Shown here piece after piece: positions 1-6,682 of a stretch of 9,631 nt of DNA. Source of the DNA: Betaproteobacteria bacterium. Lineage in GTDB: Bacteria; Pseudomonadota; Gammaproteobacteria; Burkholderiales; SG8-41. Numbering within the stretch: position 1 is the first letter of the stretch; each line of letters begins with the position of its first letter. The stretch spans positions 1-9,631 of the forward strand of contig JAOUIN010000075.1 in assembly GCA_029883965.1 (NCBI GenBank), in the 5' to 3' direction. The notes below the pieces were generated by a model. It saw nothing but the letters and a program-made list of their open reading frames with translations. It ran no database searches and was not told the DNA's origin. The position numbers and the translations under genes are program-made.

Positions 1-2
1 GC

Positions 3-1460
3 GGTCGTTCGATGTATGTGATTCCCTTCAGCATGGGGCCGCTGGGCTCGCATATCGCCCATATCGGTGTCGAATTGACCGACTCGCCGTACGTGGTCGT
101 CAGCATGCGCATCATGACCCGCATCGGCCGCAAGGTCCTGGATGTGCTGGGACCGGACGGCGCTTTTGTGCCATGTCTGCACTCGGTGGGCATGCCGCTG
201 CAGCCCGGCCAGCGCGACATTCCGTGGCCGAGCAACCGCGAGCACAAATTCATCACGCATTTTCCGGAAGAAAAGCTGATCTGGTCTTTCGGCAGTGGCT
301 ATGGCGGCAATGCGCTGCTGGGCAAGAAATGCTTTGCGCTGCGTATTGCCTCGATCATGGCGAAGGAGCAGGGCTGGCTCGCCGAGCACATGCTGATCCT
401 GGGGATCCAGCCGCCGGGGGGCAAGAAGCATTACATCGCTGCAGCCTTCCCCAGCGCCTGCGGCAAGACCAATCTGGCCATGCTGATACCGCCCAAGGCG
501 CTGGAAGGCTGGAAGGTCACGACCATCGGCGAGGATATTGCCTGGATCAAGCCCGGACCGGACGGTCGCCTGTATGCCATCAATCCGGAAAACGGCGCAT
601 TCGGTGTCGCGCCCGGCACGTCGATGGAAACCAATGCCAACTGCCTGGCAGCGCTGAAGTCGAACACCATATTTACCAACGTGGCCCTGACCGATGACGG
701 CGACGTATGGTGGGAGGGTCTTACCAAAGAGCCGCCGAAGCACCTCATCGACTGGACCGGCAAGTCGTGGACGCCGGAAAGCGGCCGGCCGGCGGCACAC
801 GCGAATTCACGTTTCACCGTGCATGCATCGCAGATTCCGTCGATGGATGCGGACTGGGAGAATCCCGCAGGTGTGCCCATCAGCGCATTCCTGTTCGGCG
901 GCCGTCGCACCACCACGGTGCCGCTGGTTGCGGAGTCCAAGAACTGGGCGCATGGCGTGTACATGGCGGCGACGATGGCATCGGAAACGACGGCGGCGAT
1001 TGTCGGCAAGGTCGGCGTGGTGCGACGTGATCCGTTTGCAATGCTGCCGTTCTGCGGCTATCACTTCGGCGATTATTTCAAGCACTGGCTTGACGTTGGC
1101 GCCAAAGTCAAAGTGCCGCCGAAGATTTTTACGGTTAACTGGTTCCGCCGTGATTCCAACGGCAAATTCCTGTGGCCGGGTTTCGGCGACAACATGCGTA
1201 TACTCAAATGGGTGGTCGAGCGCTGCGACGGCAGCGCAGGTGCCGTGGAAACCCCGATCGGCAACATGCCGCGCTACGAGGATCTCGAATGGAAAGGCAT
1301 GACCGGTTTCAGCCGTGAAACCTTCGACAAACTGATTCATGTCGACCATGATGCGTGGCGTGCTGAAATCAAGGATCACGACGAATTGTTCGGCAGACTC
1401 ACGTCGCGCCTGCCCGCTGAAATGACCGCGCAGCGGCAGGGTCTGGAGAAGGCGTTATAA
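3..1460 (+). CDS. pckG: Phosphoenolpyruvate carboxykinase (GTP), 5'-truncated by window edge
   Basis: This cytosolic enzyme converts oxaloacetate and GTP to phosphoenolpyruvate, CO2 and GDP, the entry step of gluconeogenesis. The frame is open to the window edge and already reads G-R-S-M-Y-V-I-P-F-S-M-G-P, an internal PEPCK block, so the first ATG (12) is not the start. About 486 codons of a protein usually near 600 residues are visible. Hallmarks in order: substrate region V-E-L-T-D-S-P-Y (about 70-95); P-loop F-P-S-A-C-G-K-T-N (447-473) with the family's reactive cysteine at 459-461; kinase-2 motif I-G-E-D-I-A-W with the metal-binding Asp retained; F-G-G-R-R; the guanine-pocket stretch L-P-F-C-G-Y-H-F-G-D-Y-F; and F-L-W-P-G-F-G-D-N-M-R. 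These are GTP-type signatures, not those of ATP-type PckA. No frameshift is seen. An intrinsic terminator follows the stop codon. Confidence 0.97.
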   Translation, partial: GRSMYVIPFSMGPLGSHIAHIGVELTDSPYVVVSMRIMTRIGRKVLDVLGPDGAFVPCLHSVGMPLQPGQRDIPWPSNREHKFITHFPEEKLIWSFGSGYGGNALLGKKCFALRIASIMAKEQGWLAEHMLILGIQPPGGKKHYIAAAFPSACGKTNLAMLIPPKALEGWKVTTIGEDIAWIKPGPDGRLYAINPENGAFGVAPGTSMETNANCLAALKSNTIFTNVALTDDGDVWWEGLTKEPPKHLIDWTGKSWTPESGRPAAHANSRFTVHASQIPSMDADWENPAGVPISAFLFGGRRTTTVPLVAESKNWAHGVYMAATMASETTAAIVGKVGVVRRDPFAMLPFCGYHFGDYFKHWLDVGAKVKVPPKIFTVNWFRRDSNGKFLWPGFGDNMRILKWVVERCDGSAGAVETPIGNMPRYEDLEWKGMTGFSRETFDKLIHVDHDAWRAEIKDHDELFGRLTSRLPAEMTAQRQGLEKAL

Positions 1461-1492
1461 GCCGCCCGTCCATCAAATCTGCTGCAGCACGG

Positions 1493-1531
1493 ACGGCGAC
1501 AGCGCTGATGCGCTGTCGCCGTTTTATTTTT
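1493..1531 (+). terminator. Rho-independent terminator of pckG
   Basis: A perfect 13-bp stem, ACGGCGACAGCGC (1493-1505) with GCGCTGTCGCCGT (1510-1522), closes a TGAT loop and runs into TTTTATTTTT. The T tract lies only on the plus-strand side, so termination should act on pckG transcripts. It ends about 5 nt before the Shine-Dalgarno of the next gene. Confidence 0.93.
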
Positions 1532-1549
1532 CATTAAGGAGAGACGTCC

Positions 1550-1738
1550 ATGGCAAAACCGAATTACGGATTCGCAAAACGACAGCGGGAACTTGCCAAG
1601 AAACAGAAAAAAGAAGAGAAGCGCCTGCGCAAGGCAGCCGGTAACGAGGAGTCCCCTGAGGGTGGCGCATCGCAGGCGGAAGAGGGCGTGCAGGATGCGC
1701 CAACATCAGGTCCGCAAGGTGAAGTGCCGCCGCAATAA
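1550..1738 (+). CDS. Small lysine-rich hypothetical protein (62 aa)
   Basis: The start is well supported: TAAGGAGA (1535-1542) lies 7 nt before the ATG. The first half (residues 1-29) is strongly basic and probably helical, with K/R/E repeats after M-A-K-P-N-Y-G-F. The second half (about 32-62) is acidic and rich in Gly, Pro and Glu, so likely disordered. There is no signal peptide or membrane segment. Short proteins with this kind of N-terminus are, from memory, widespread in beta- and gammaproteobacteria but uncharacterised, so no function is assigned. Binding to nucleic acid or ribosomes is conceivable from charge alone and is not shown. It leads a run of four same-strand genes ending in pssA, with 27 nt to the next. 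Confidence 0.82.
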   Translation: MAKPNYGFAKRQRELAKKQKKEEKRLRKAAGNEESPEGGASQAEEGVQDAPTSGPQGEVPPQ

Positions 1739-1765
1739 GTGCACGCACTGACGCAAGGTTTCAGC

Positions 1766-2098
1766 ATGGATTACCGCTGTCCGCTCTGCCAGGGAGATCT
1801 GTCCACACGAAAATTCAGTCGTGCGGTTGTTGCGCGCATGGAGCTCGACTGCCATCACTGCAAGGGCAGAATCCAGTTGCACGTGCACCGGGCGGAGAGC
1901 GCCATCATCATGTTCCATTTTGCGCTGTTCGTCATACTGGCGGCCTGTGCGTACTTTCTGAAGATTCAAAGCCTGGCACTGTATGCCCTGGGTGCTGCCA
2001 TGGCCGGGGTGGTCGTGTTGTCGGTGTTCGAGCATGTTTATCTGAAAAACTGGCCGCGTTACGCATTGATTACGCCCAGATCCGCCCCGTTGCCTTAA
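1766..2098 (+). CDS. Zinc-ribbon protein with two transmembrane segments, hypothetical
   Basis: This predicted inner-membrane protein has 110 residues. A short N-terminal zinc ribbon is formed by C5-P-L-C8 and C29-H-H-C32, and a polar linker leads to two hydrophobic segments (about residues 46-65 and 70-92). The C-terminal tail is short. The ATG at 1766 is preferred over an in-frame GTG at 1739 because it is preceded by AAGG (1754-1757) at suitable spacing and puts the cysteine motif at the N-terminus. Four ligand cysteines argue for metal binding, probably Zn. I do not recognise a named family and assign no function. It lies between the small basic protein and the DUF3014 gene and is probably co-transcribed with them. 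Confidence 0.72.
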   Translation: MDYRCPLCQGDLSTRKFSRAVVARMELDCHHCKGRIQLHVHRAESAIIMFHFALFVILAACAYFLKIQSLALYALGAAMAGVVVLSVFEHVYLKNWPRYALITPRSAPLP

Positions 2099-2146
2099 AG
2101 AGGCAGGCTCTGGGACCGAGCAGGCGCATTGAGTGAGGAGCAGTCG

Positions 2147-2959
2147 ATGAAACGGATCATCTGGTGGTTGATCGCGATTGCGGGTGTGTGTGTATTCGGC
2201 CTGATTATCTGGAATGCAACGAGGGCACCACAATCGCAGCCTGCGACGATGACACCGCCGGCACCGCGGTCGGAACCGCCGCCTCCACCGGCGATGCCCG
2301 CGGAACCGGAAATCCGGTATCCGGTGCCTGACAGACCACCGGAAAAACCGCTGCCGGCCCTCGATACCAGCGACAGCACGCTGAAGAATGCATTGACCGA
2401 AATGCCGGGCGGGAACAGTCTGATCGAAATTCTGGTGCTCAAGAATTTTGTGCGCCGCGTAGTCGCTACCGTTGATAATCTGCCGGCCAAACGCATCGTG
2501 TGGCGGGTCATGCCGGTGGAACGGACTCCGGGCACATTCGAGGTCAAGGGCAACAACCGGCAGGCAACCATCGCTGCGGAAAACGCGGCGCGCTACGCCA
2601 GGTATGTGAAGCTGGCCGAGGCCGTGGACAGCGACGCACTGGCGGCTCTTTATTTCCATTACTATCCACTGTTCCAGCAGGCCTACCGCGATCTCGGTTA
2701 TCCGAAAGGCCATTTCAACGACCGCCTGATCGAGGTCATCGACCATCTGCTGGCGGCGCCGGAACTGCAAGCACCGGTGGCACTGGTGCGGCCAAAAGTA
2801 TTTTATTTGTATGCCGACCCAGAACTCGAAGCGCGTTCAGCAGGGCAGAAGATCCTGATGCGCATGGGTGCCGAGAATGCCGTACGGATCAAGGCTAAAT
2901 TGCGTGAATTCCGCGCCAGGGCCGTAGATCACGCCGCGCCGGCGGCGGGACTTAAATAG
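2147..2959 (+). CDS. DUF3014 family membrane-anchored protein
   Basis: A 270-residue protein with one N-terminal membrane anchor (about residues 4-22), a proline-rich linker (about 28-70) and a C-terminal domain (about 70-255) that I recognise as DUF3014. Its features include L-P-A-L-D at 69-73, R-R-V-V-A-T-V-D-N-L-P around 103-113, the Y-Y-P-L-F-Q-Q-A-Y block (172-180) followed by D-L-G-Y-P, F-N-D-R-L, and the C-terminal S-A-G-Q-K-I-L-M-R-M-G. Topology suggests a periplasmic domain tethered to the inner membrane. The biochemical role of the family is unknown. The ATG at 2147 is chosen over an in-frame TTG at 2129 because GAGGAG (2135-2140) sits 6 nt upstream and the anchor then begins directly. 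There is 48 nt to the preceding gene. Confidence 0.87.
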   Translation: MKRIIWWLIAIAGVCVFGLIIWNATRAPQSQPATMTPPAPRSEPPPPPAMPAEPEIRYPVPDRPPEKPLPALDTSDSTLKNALTEMPGGNSLIEILVLKNFVRRVVATVDNLPAKRIVWRVMPVERTPGTFEVKGNNRQATIAAENAARYARYVKLAEAVDSDALAALYFHYYPLFQQAYRDLGYPKGHFNDRLIEVIDHLLAAPELQAPVALVRPKVFYLYADPELEARSAGQKILMRMGAENAVRIKAKLREFRARAVDHAAPAAGLK

Positions 2960-3025
2960 AATCGGCCGGGCGCGGGGCGATTCCGGCACCGGTCACATGA
3001 GAATCTGCAGGGAGAACAGCATCCG

Positions 3026-3652
3026 ATGATTACCGGTGAACCGCAAAAGCGTTTTTCGATGATCCGTGAATTTCACCTGGCAGACTGGTTCACGCTCGCA
3101 AACGCTGTTTGCGGCACGGGTGCACTGTTTTCCACGATGACGTATCTCGAGACGCAAGACGTGAAGCACGTCTACTTTGCGTGCGCCCTGGTCTTTGCCG
3201 CGCTGATATTCGACATCCTGGACGGGCGCATCGCGCGATGGCGGCAGAAGACGTCGGCGATGGGGCGTGAACTCGACTCGCTCGCAGACGTGATCTCCTT
3301 CGGTGTGGCGCCCGCGATCATTGCCTATGGCTGCGGCATGCAGGGGCTGTACGACCGGATCGTCCTGGGCTACTTTGTCGCCTGCGGCGTGTCGCGCCTC
3401 GCCCGCTACAACGTTACCGCCGAGGCGTTGTCCGAAGGAACGGGCAAGGTGAGGTATTTCGAAGGAACGCCGATCCCGACATCGATCGCGCTGGTCCTGC
3501 TGCTGGCACTTGCCGCCTGGTCCGGCGCGTTGCGCGAGAACCTGTGGTTTGGTGTGGTCATGCTGGGCGGGTTCGAACTGCACCCGCTGGTGCTGGTGTT
3601 TGCGGTGTCGGGCTCGCTGATGATCAGCCGGCTGCGCATACCCAAGCTGTAG
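3026..3652 (+). CDS. pssA: CDP-alcohol phosphatidyltransferase, probable CDP-diacylglycerol-serine O-phosphatidyltransferase
   Basis: This integral membrane enzyme probably transfers phosphatidyl from CDP-diacylglycerol to L-serine, giving phosphatidylserine and CMP, the precursor of phosphatidylethanolamine. The diagnostic CDP-alcohol motif is complete: D63-x2-D66-G67-x2-A70-R71-x8-G80-x3-D84-x3-D88. Several hydrophobic segments follow, around 88-105, 118-128, 158-175 and 183-202. The serine assignment rests on resemblance to membrane-type PssA, especially the N-terminal A-D-W-F-T-L-A-N and S-F-G-V-A-P after the motif. PgsA-type or other head groups are less likely. At 208 residues it is on the short side for the family. 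AGGGAGA (3009-3015) supports ATG 3026. It converges on the gene ending at 3683, and no terminator was seen in the 30-nt gap. Confidence 0.85.
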   Translation: MITGEPQKRFSMIREFHLADWFTLANAVCGTGALFSTMTYLETQDVKHVYFACALVFAALIFDILDGRIARWRQKTSAMGRELDSLADVISFGVAPAIIAYGCGMQGLYDRIVLGYFVACGVSRLARYNVTAEALSEGTGKVRYFEGTPIPTSIALVLLLALAAWSGALRENLWFGVVMLGGFELHPLVLVFAVSGSLMISRLRIPKL

Positions 3653-3682
3653 GTTGCAGCTACCGCATCGCAGCAGGACGTG

Positions 3683-4651
3683 TTACAGGTGCACGGCGTT
3701 TCCTGTGGCAATCGAACTGATCACGGCTTCGAACGATGCAATCGTGTTCACCATTTCGTCGGTAGTGATCGGGTAGGGCGCTTTGCCTGCTACCGCATCG
3801 GCGAACGCATCCATTTCCGCGAGGACCGAATCAATTTTCGGAAAATCCCTGACTTCGGTCTTGCCGCCGGTCAGCCGCGTGACCACCTGTGTTTCTCCGA
3901 GTGCTTCGACCGATCCCGTGTCGCCGAAGACGTGTACGCGGAAATAAATCGGTGACGCGCGCACTGCACCGAGGAAACCGCTGATGCCATTGGCGAATCT
4001 GAACAGCACGGACACGGTGTCACGCGGATCGGCGCCGGTGCGGTGGGAGATGAACTGGGCGGTGATCTGCTCCGCCGGACCGGCGATATTGGCGAAGGCG
4101 TCGAGGATGTGTATGCCGGTGCCGGTCATGCCCGCGCCCGGTGTCTCCGTCGGTGAATCGCGCCACGGGGCGAAGAATTTGCTTGAATGTTCGTTGCTGT
4201 AGTGGCCTTCGACATGCATGATGCGGCCGAGTCCGCCACTGGTCACCACGCGGCGCAGTTCCACCATTGACGGCCAGAAGCGCTTGTTCTGGCCGACGCC
4301 GACGGGGACTTTCGCGGCTTTGACGGCGGCAATCGCGCGCTCGGCGTCGGCGCGGGTCAGTGACAGCGGTTTTTCGCAGAACACGGGCTTTCCGGCCTTC
4401 GCGACCTGTACCACCTGGTCTGCATGCAATGAGTGGGGTGTGGCCAGCACCACGGCCTGAACTGCGGGATCCGCCAGTGCCGCGTCGAGCGTGGCAGAGA
4501 GCCTGAAGCCTTTGCTCCTGGCGTATTCCTGGGTGGCATCCAGTTCCTGCGTGACGCCGTGGACAAAGCGCAGTTTCCGGCTCTTGCCCTGTACTGCATC
4601 AGCGATATTCTTGCCCCACCAGCCGAGTCCTACAATCGCAGCATTTATCAT
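3683..4651 (-). CDS. Gfo/Idh/MocA family NAD(P)-dependent oxidoreductase
   Basis: A 322-residue soluble dehydrogenase of the glucose-fructose oxidoreductase / inositol dehydrogenase / rhizopine (MocA) family, whose members oxidise or reduce sugars, cyclitols and related hydroxy compounds. The N-terminal Rossmann fold carries V-G-L-G-W-W-G (7-13). The family signature C-E-K-P-L is at 92-96, with the usual catalytic-region Lys 94. The C-terminal substrate domain has G-I-H-I-L-D (179-184), whose His and Asp fit the active-site motif. Length is typical. The substrate cannot be read from the sequence. The start codon follows a very AT-rich leader with no clear Shine-Dalgarno, unlike its neighbours. 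It is the last gene of the minus-strand block, separated by 102 nt from the FAH gene, so it may have its own transcription signals. Confidence 0.9.
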   Translation of the reverse strand: MINAAIVGLGWWGKNIADAVQGKSRKLRFVHGVTQELDATQEYARSKGFRLSATLDAALADPAVQAVVLATPHSLHADQVVQVAKAGKPVFCEKPLSLTRADAERAIAAVKAAKVPVGVGQNKRFWPSMVELRRVVTSGGLGRIMHVEGHYSNEHSSKFFAPWRDSPTETPGAGMTGTGIHILDAFANIAGPAEQITAQFISHRTGADPRDTVSVLFRFANGISGFLGAVRASPIYFRVHVFGDTGSVEALGETQVVTRLTGGKTEVRDFPKIDSVLAEMDAFADAVAGKAPYPITTDEMVNTIASFEAVISSIATGNAVHL

Positions 4652-4655
4652 AAAA

Positions 4656-4687
4656 ATAACAATAAAATCAGGTATTTATAACAATAA
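4656..4687 (-). repeat. 10-bp direct repeat in AT-rich leader of the Gfo/Idh/MocA gene
   Basis: ATAACAATAA occurs at 4656-4665 and again at 4678-4687 on the plus strand (TTATTGTTAT on the coding strand). The copies start 22 bp apart, close to two helical turns. They sit 5-36 nt upstream of the start codon, within the only strongly AT-rich stretch of the minus-strand block. A TATAAA hexamer (4680-4675 on the minus strand) lies between them but has no convincing -35 partner. A regulator site is possible; low complexity could also produce the repeat. Confidence 0.4.
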
Positions 4688-4688
4688 T

Positions 4689-4714
4689 CGGCGCTGAAAA
4701 TTAAAACAGCGCCG
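4689..4714 (-). terminator. Possible weak intrinsic terminator or processing hairpin after the FAH gene
   Basis: An 8-bp perfect stem, CGGCGCTG (4689-4696) with CAGCGCCG (4707-4714), encloses a 10-nt A/T-only loop. On the minus strand it follows the FAH stop codon by about 40 nt and is trailed by ATTATTGTTAT, which is U-rich but not a clean U tract. It may partly terminate or stabilise the upstream message before the Gfo/Idh/MocA gene. Confidence 0.42.
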
Positions 4715-4753
4715 CGATGCTGCGACCCTGTTTCCGACCCGGCCGCCTGTCGC

Positions 4754-5599
4754 TCAACGCGCGGCGACGATTTTCTGCGTTTGCTCGCCGAGTCCGGCAA
4801 TACCCAGTTTGACGGTGTCGCCCGGTTTCAGCCATACCGGGTTGGGTTTGACGCCCATGCCGACGCCGGGCGGGGTGCCGGTGCAGATGATGTCGCCGGG
4901 CAGCAGCGTCATGTAATGGCTGCAGTACGACACCAGTTTCCTGACGCCGAAAATCATGGTCTTGGTGTTGCCATCCTGCATGCGCTTGCCGTTCACGTCC
5001 AGCCACATATGCAGATTCTGCGGATCGGGAATTTCGTCCTTGGTCACCATCCACGGACCCACCGGTCCGAAGGTGTCGCAACCCTTGCCCTTGTCCCATT
5101 GCGAAGACTGCAATTGGAAGGCGCGCTCGGACACGTCGTTGGCGACGCAGTAGCCGGCGACGTAATTCAGCGAATCTTCTTCGGACACGTACTGTGCCTT
5201 GGTGCCGATAACGATGGTCAGCTCGCATTCCCAGTCGAGCTTGGTCGAGTTGCGCGGCTGGATCGTGTCGTCGTCGGGACCGCACAGGCTGGTGGTTGCC
5301 TTGAAGAAAATGATCGGCTCAGTCGGAACGGCCATGCCGGCTTCGGCGGCGTGATCGGAGTAGTTCAGGCCGATGGCCACGTATTTGGAGATTCCGGTAA
5401 ACGGGATGCCCATGCGCGGATTGCCGGTCACCAGCGGCAGCGATTCCGGCTTGATCTTGGCGATCCGCTCGAGTTCGCGCGGTGCGAGCTGGGCGGCGGT
5501 GAGTTCGGGCACGATCTTCGACAGATCGCGCAGCTTGCCTTCGGCATCGATGACGCCGGGTTTTTCAGAGCCTTCTTTTCCGTAGCGGCAGAGTTTCAT
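4754..5599 (-). CDS. Fumarylacetoacetate hydrolase (FAH) family protein
   Basis: A 281-residue member of the FAH superfamily, metal-dependent enzymes that hydrolyse or decarboxylate beta-diketo or 2-oxo acids or isomerise their enols. After an N-terminal lid-like region (1-70) the catalytic fold shows G-L-N-Y (77-80) with H83, the metal-binding set E124-x-E126 and D155, a C-D-T-F-G-P block (174-179) and the terminal G-T-P-P-G-V-G (241-247). All expected ligands are present, so it should be active with Mg2+ or Mn2+. The layout resembles proteins annotated as 2-hydroxyhepta-2,4-diene-1,7-dioate isomerase, ureidoglycolate lyase or diketo-deoxy sugar-acid hydrolase, and the exact substrate is undetermined. 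The Shine-Dalgarno AGGAAC sits 6 nt before the ATG. It lies 48 nt downstream of the CtBP-type dehydrogenase in a likely operon. Confidence 0.92.
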   Translation of the reverse strand: MKLCRYGKEGSEKPGVIDAEGKLRDLSKIVPELTAAQLAPRELERIAKIKPESLPLVTGNPRMGIPFTGISKYVAIGLNYSDHAAEAGMAVPTEPIIFFKATTSLCGPDDDTIQPRNSTKLDWECELTIVIGTKAQYVSEEDSLNYVAGYCVANDVSERAFQLQSSQWDKGKGCDTFGPVGPWMVTKDEIPDPQNLHMWLDVNGKRMQDGNTKTMIFGVRKLVSYCSHYMTLLPGDIICTGTPPGVGMGVKPNPVWLKPGDTVKLGIAGLGEQTQKIVAAR

Positions 5600-5647
5600 G
5601 TGCTGTTCCTGTGCTGTTCAGTTGGTTTCAGGATGGATGCTGCTGAA

Positions 5648-6637
5648 TCAGAGCCCGGCGCGGTTGTTGCCGCGCACTGCGGGGTTGACGACGTTGACCG
5701 GCCACTGGCCGCCGAGCACGCGGGCGACTTCGCCCGGAGCGCCGGCCTGCAGGCCCTTCATTGCCTGTTCACTGTACCACGCGGCGTGCGGGTTGATGAT
5801 GACGTTCTCGCGGCCGCGCAGCGCGTGCGGATCGGGCAGGGGCTCGGGATCCGTGGTGTCGAGTGCGCAACCGGCGATGGTGCCGGCATCGAGGGCCCGC
5901 ACCAGCGCATCGGTATCGATGACCGGGCCGCGCGAGCAGTTGATCAGCACCGCGCTTTTTTTCATCTTGCCGAACGCGTCGTCGTTCATCAGCTGGCGCG
6001 TTTTCGGCGTCAGCGGCGGATGCAGCGACACGAAATCGGATTCGGAAAACAACTGGTCGAGTTCGACCTTGGTGCCCGGGGTATCGAACTGGCCCTGTTT
6101 GACGAAGGGATCGGCATACAGCACTTTCATGCCGAAGGCCGCGGCGCGTACGGCCACTGCGCGCGCGATGTTGCCGTAGCCGACGAGGCCGATGGTGCTG
6201 CCGTTGATGCGCTGAATCGGCTTGCCCGGCGGCACCGCCCACTTGCCGGCGCGCACCTGGCGATCGTAGAACGTGATCTTGCGCGCCGCAGACAGCAGCA
6301 GTGCCATCGCGTGTTCGGCGACTTCGTCGATGCAGTAGCTCGGATTGTTGGTGACGATGATGCCGGCCTTGGTCGCGGCCTCGAGATCTATGGTGTCCAC
6401 GCCGATGCCGTAACGCGCAATGATCTTGCATTGCGGCATCTTCGCCATGACGTCAGCCGTGATCGGGCCGGCATAAGTGTTGAGCAGCGCGACGCAATCG
6501 GCGGCTTCCGCGAGAAACTCCTCGGGTTTCTTGGTCTGCAGCGGCACCAGATTGACGCCGTCGCCAAGGATCTTGCGTTCCATGTCCACCGATTCCCAGA
6601 CGTAATCGGTGAGTACGACTTTGGTTTTAGCTGCCAT
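5648..6637 (-). CDS. D-2-hydroxyacid dehydrogenase, CtBP-like subfamily
   Basis: A 329-residue NAD-dependent dehydrogenase that should interconvert a D-2-hydroxy acid and its 2-oxo acid. The substrate-domain loop R-Y-G-I-G-V-D-T-I-D (75-84) is canonical. The Rossmann motif G153-Y-G-N-I-A158 is followed by D176 at the end of beta-2, which favours NAD over NADP. The catalytic triad is complete: R236 in N-C-S-R-G-P, E265 in D-P-E-P and H284 in N-P-H-A-A-W-Y-S-E-Q. The W-Y-S-E-Q block after the catalytic His is characteristic of the CtBP-like group, whose bacterial members have poorly known substrates. A GGAG Shine-Dalgarno lies 8 nt before the ATG. It is 45 nt downstream of a second dehydrogenase from another branch of the superfamily, so recent tandem duplication is unlikely. 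Confidence 0.93.
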   Translation of the reverse strand: MAAKTKVVLTDYVWESVDMERKILGDGVNLVPLQTKKPEEFLAEAADCVALLNTYAGPITADVMAKMPQCKIIARYGIGVDTIDLEAATKAGIIVTNNPSYCIDEVAEHAMALLLSAARKITFYDRQVRAGKWAVPPGKPIQRINGSTIGLVGYGNIARAVAVRAAAFGMKVLYADPFVKQGQFDTPGTKVELDQLFSESDFVSLHPPLTPKTRQLMNDDAFGKMKKSAVLINCSRGPVIDTDALVRALDAGTIAGCALDTTDPEPLPDPHALRGRENVIINPHAAWYSEQAMKGLQAGAPGEVARVLGGQWPVNVVNPAVRGNNRAGL

Positions 6638-6682
6638 GATCTGCTCCGGTGCGTTTACAAAATAGTTATTAAAATCAACAGG

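Noticed and set aside
1739..1741. GTG 1739 as the start of the zinc-ribbon protein
   Set aside because: It abuts the previous stop with no suitable ribosome site, and ATG 1766 has AAGG upstream and gives a compact N-terminal zinc ribbon.
2129..2131. TTG 2129 as the start of the DUF3014 protein
   Set aside because: The purine-rich GAGGAG that would serve as the ribosome site lies downstream of it and fits ATG 2147 instead.
1706..2770. A 354-codon open frame on the minus strand
   Set aside because: It covers the zinc-ribbon gene and much of the DUF3014 gene on the opposite strand. The product is rich in Arg, His and Gln with no domain, so it is an antisense shadow.
3653..3682. A bidirectional terminator between pssA and the convergent oxidoreductase gene
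   Set aside because: Only a 5-bp imperfect pairing (AGCTG/CAGCT) overlapping the pssA end was seen, and there is no T tract on either strand.
6638..6682. AT-rich spacer between the two dehydrogenase genes as a promoter
   Set aside because: It resembles the AT-rich leader at 4651-4688 in a short TAAAATCA stretch but has no convincing -35/-10 pair. The 45-nt gap and good Shine-Dalgarno fit an operon spacer.
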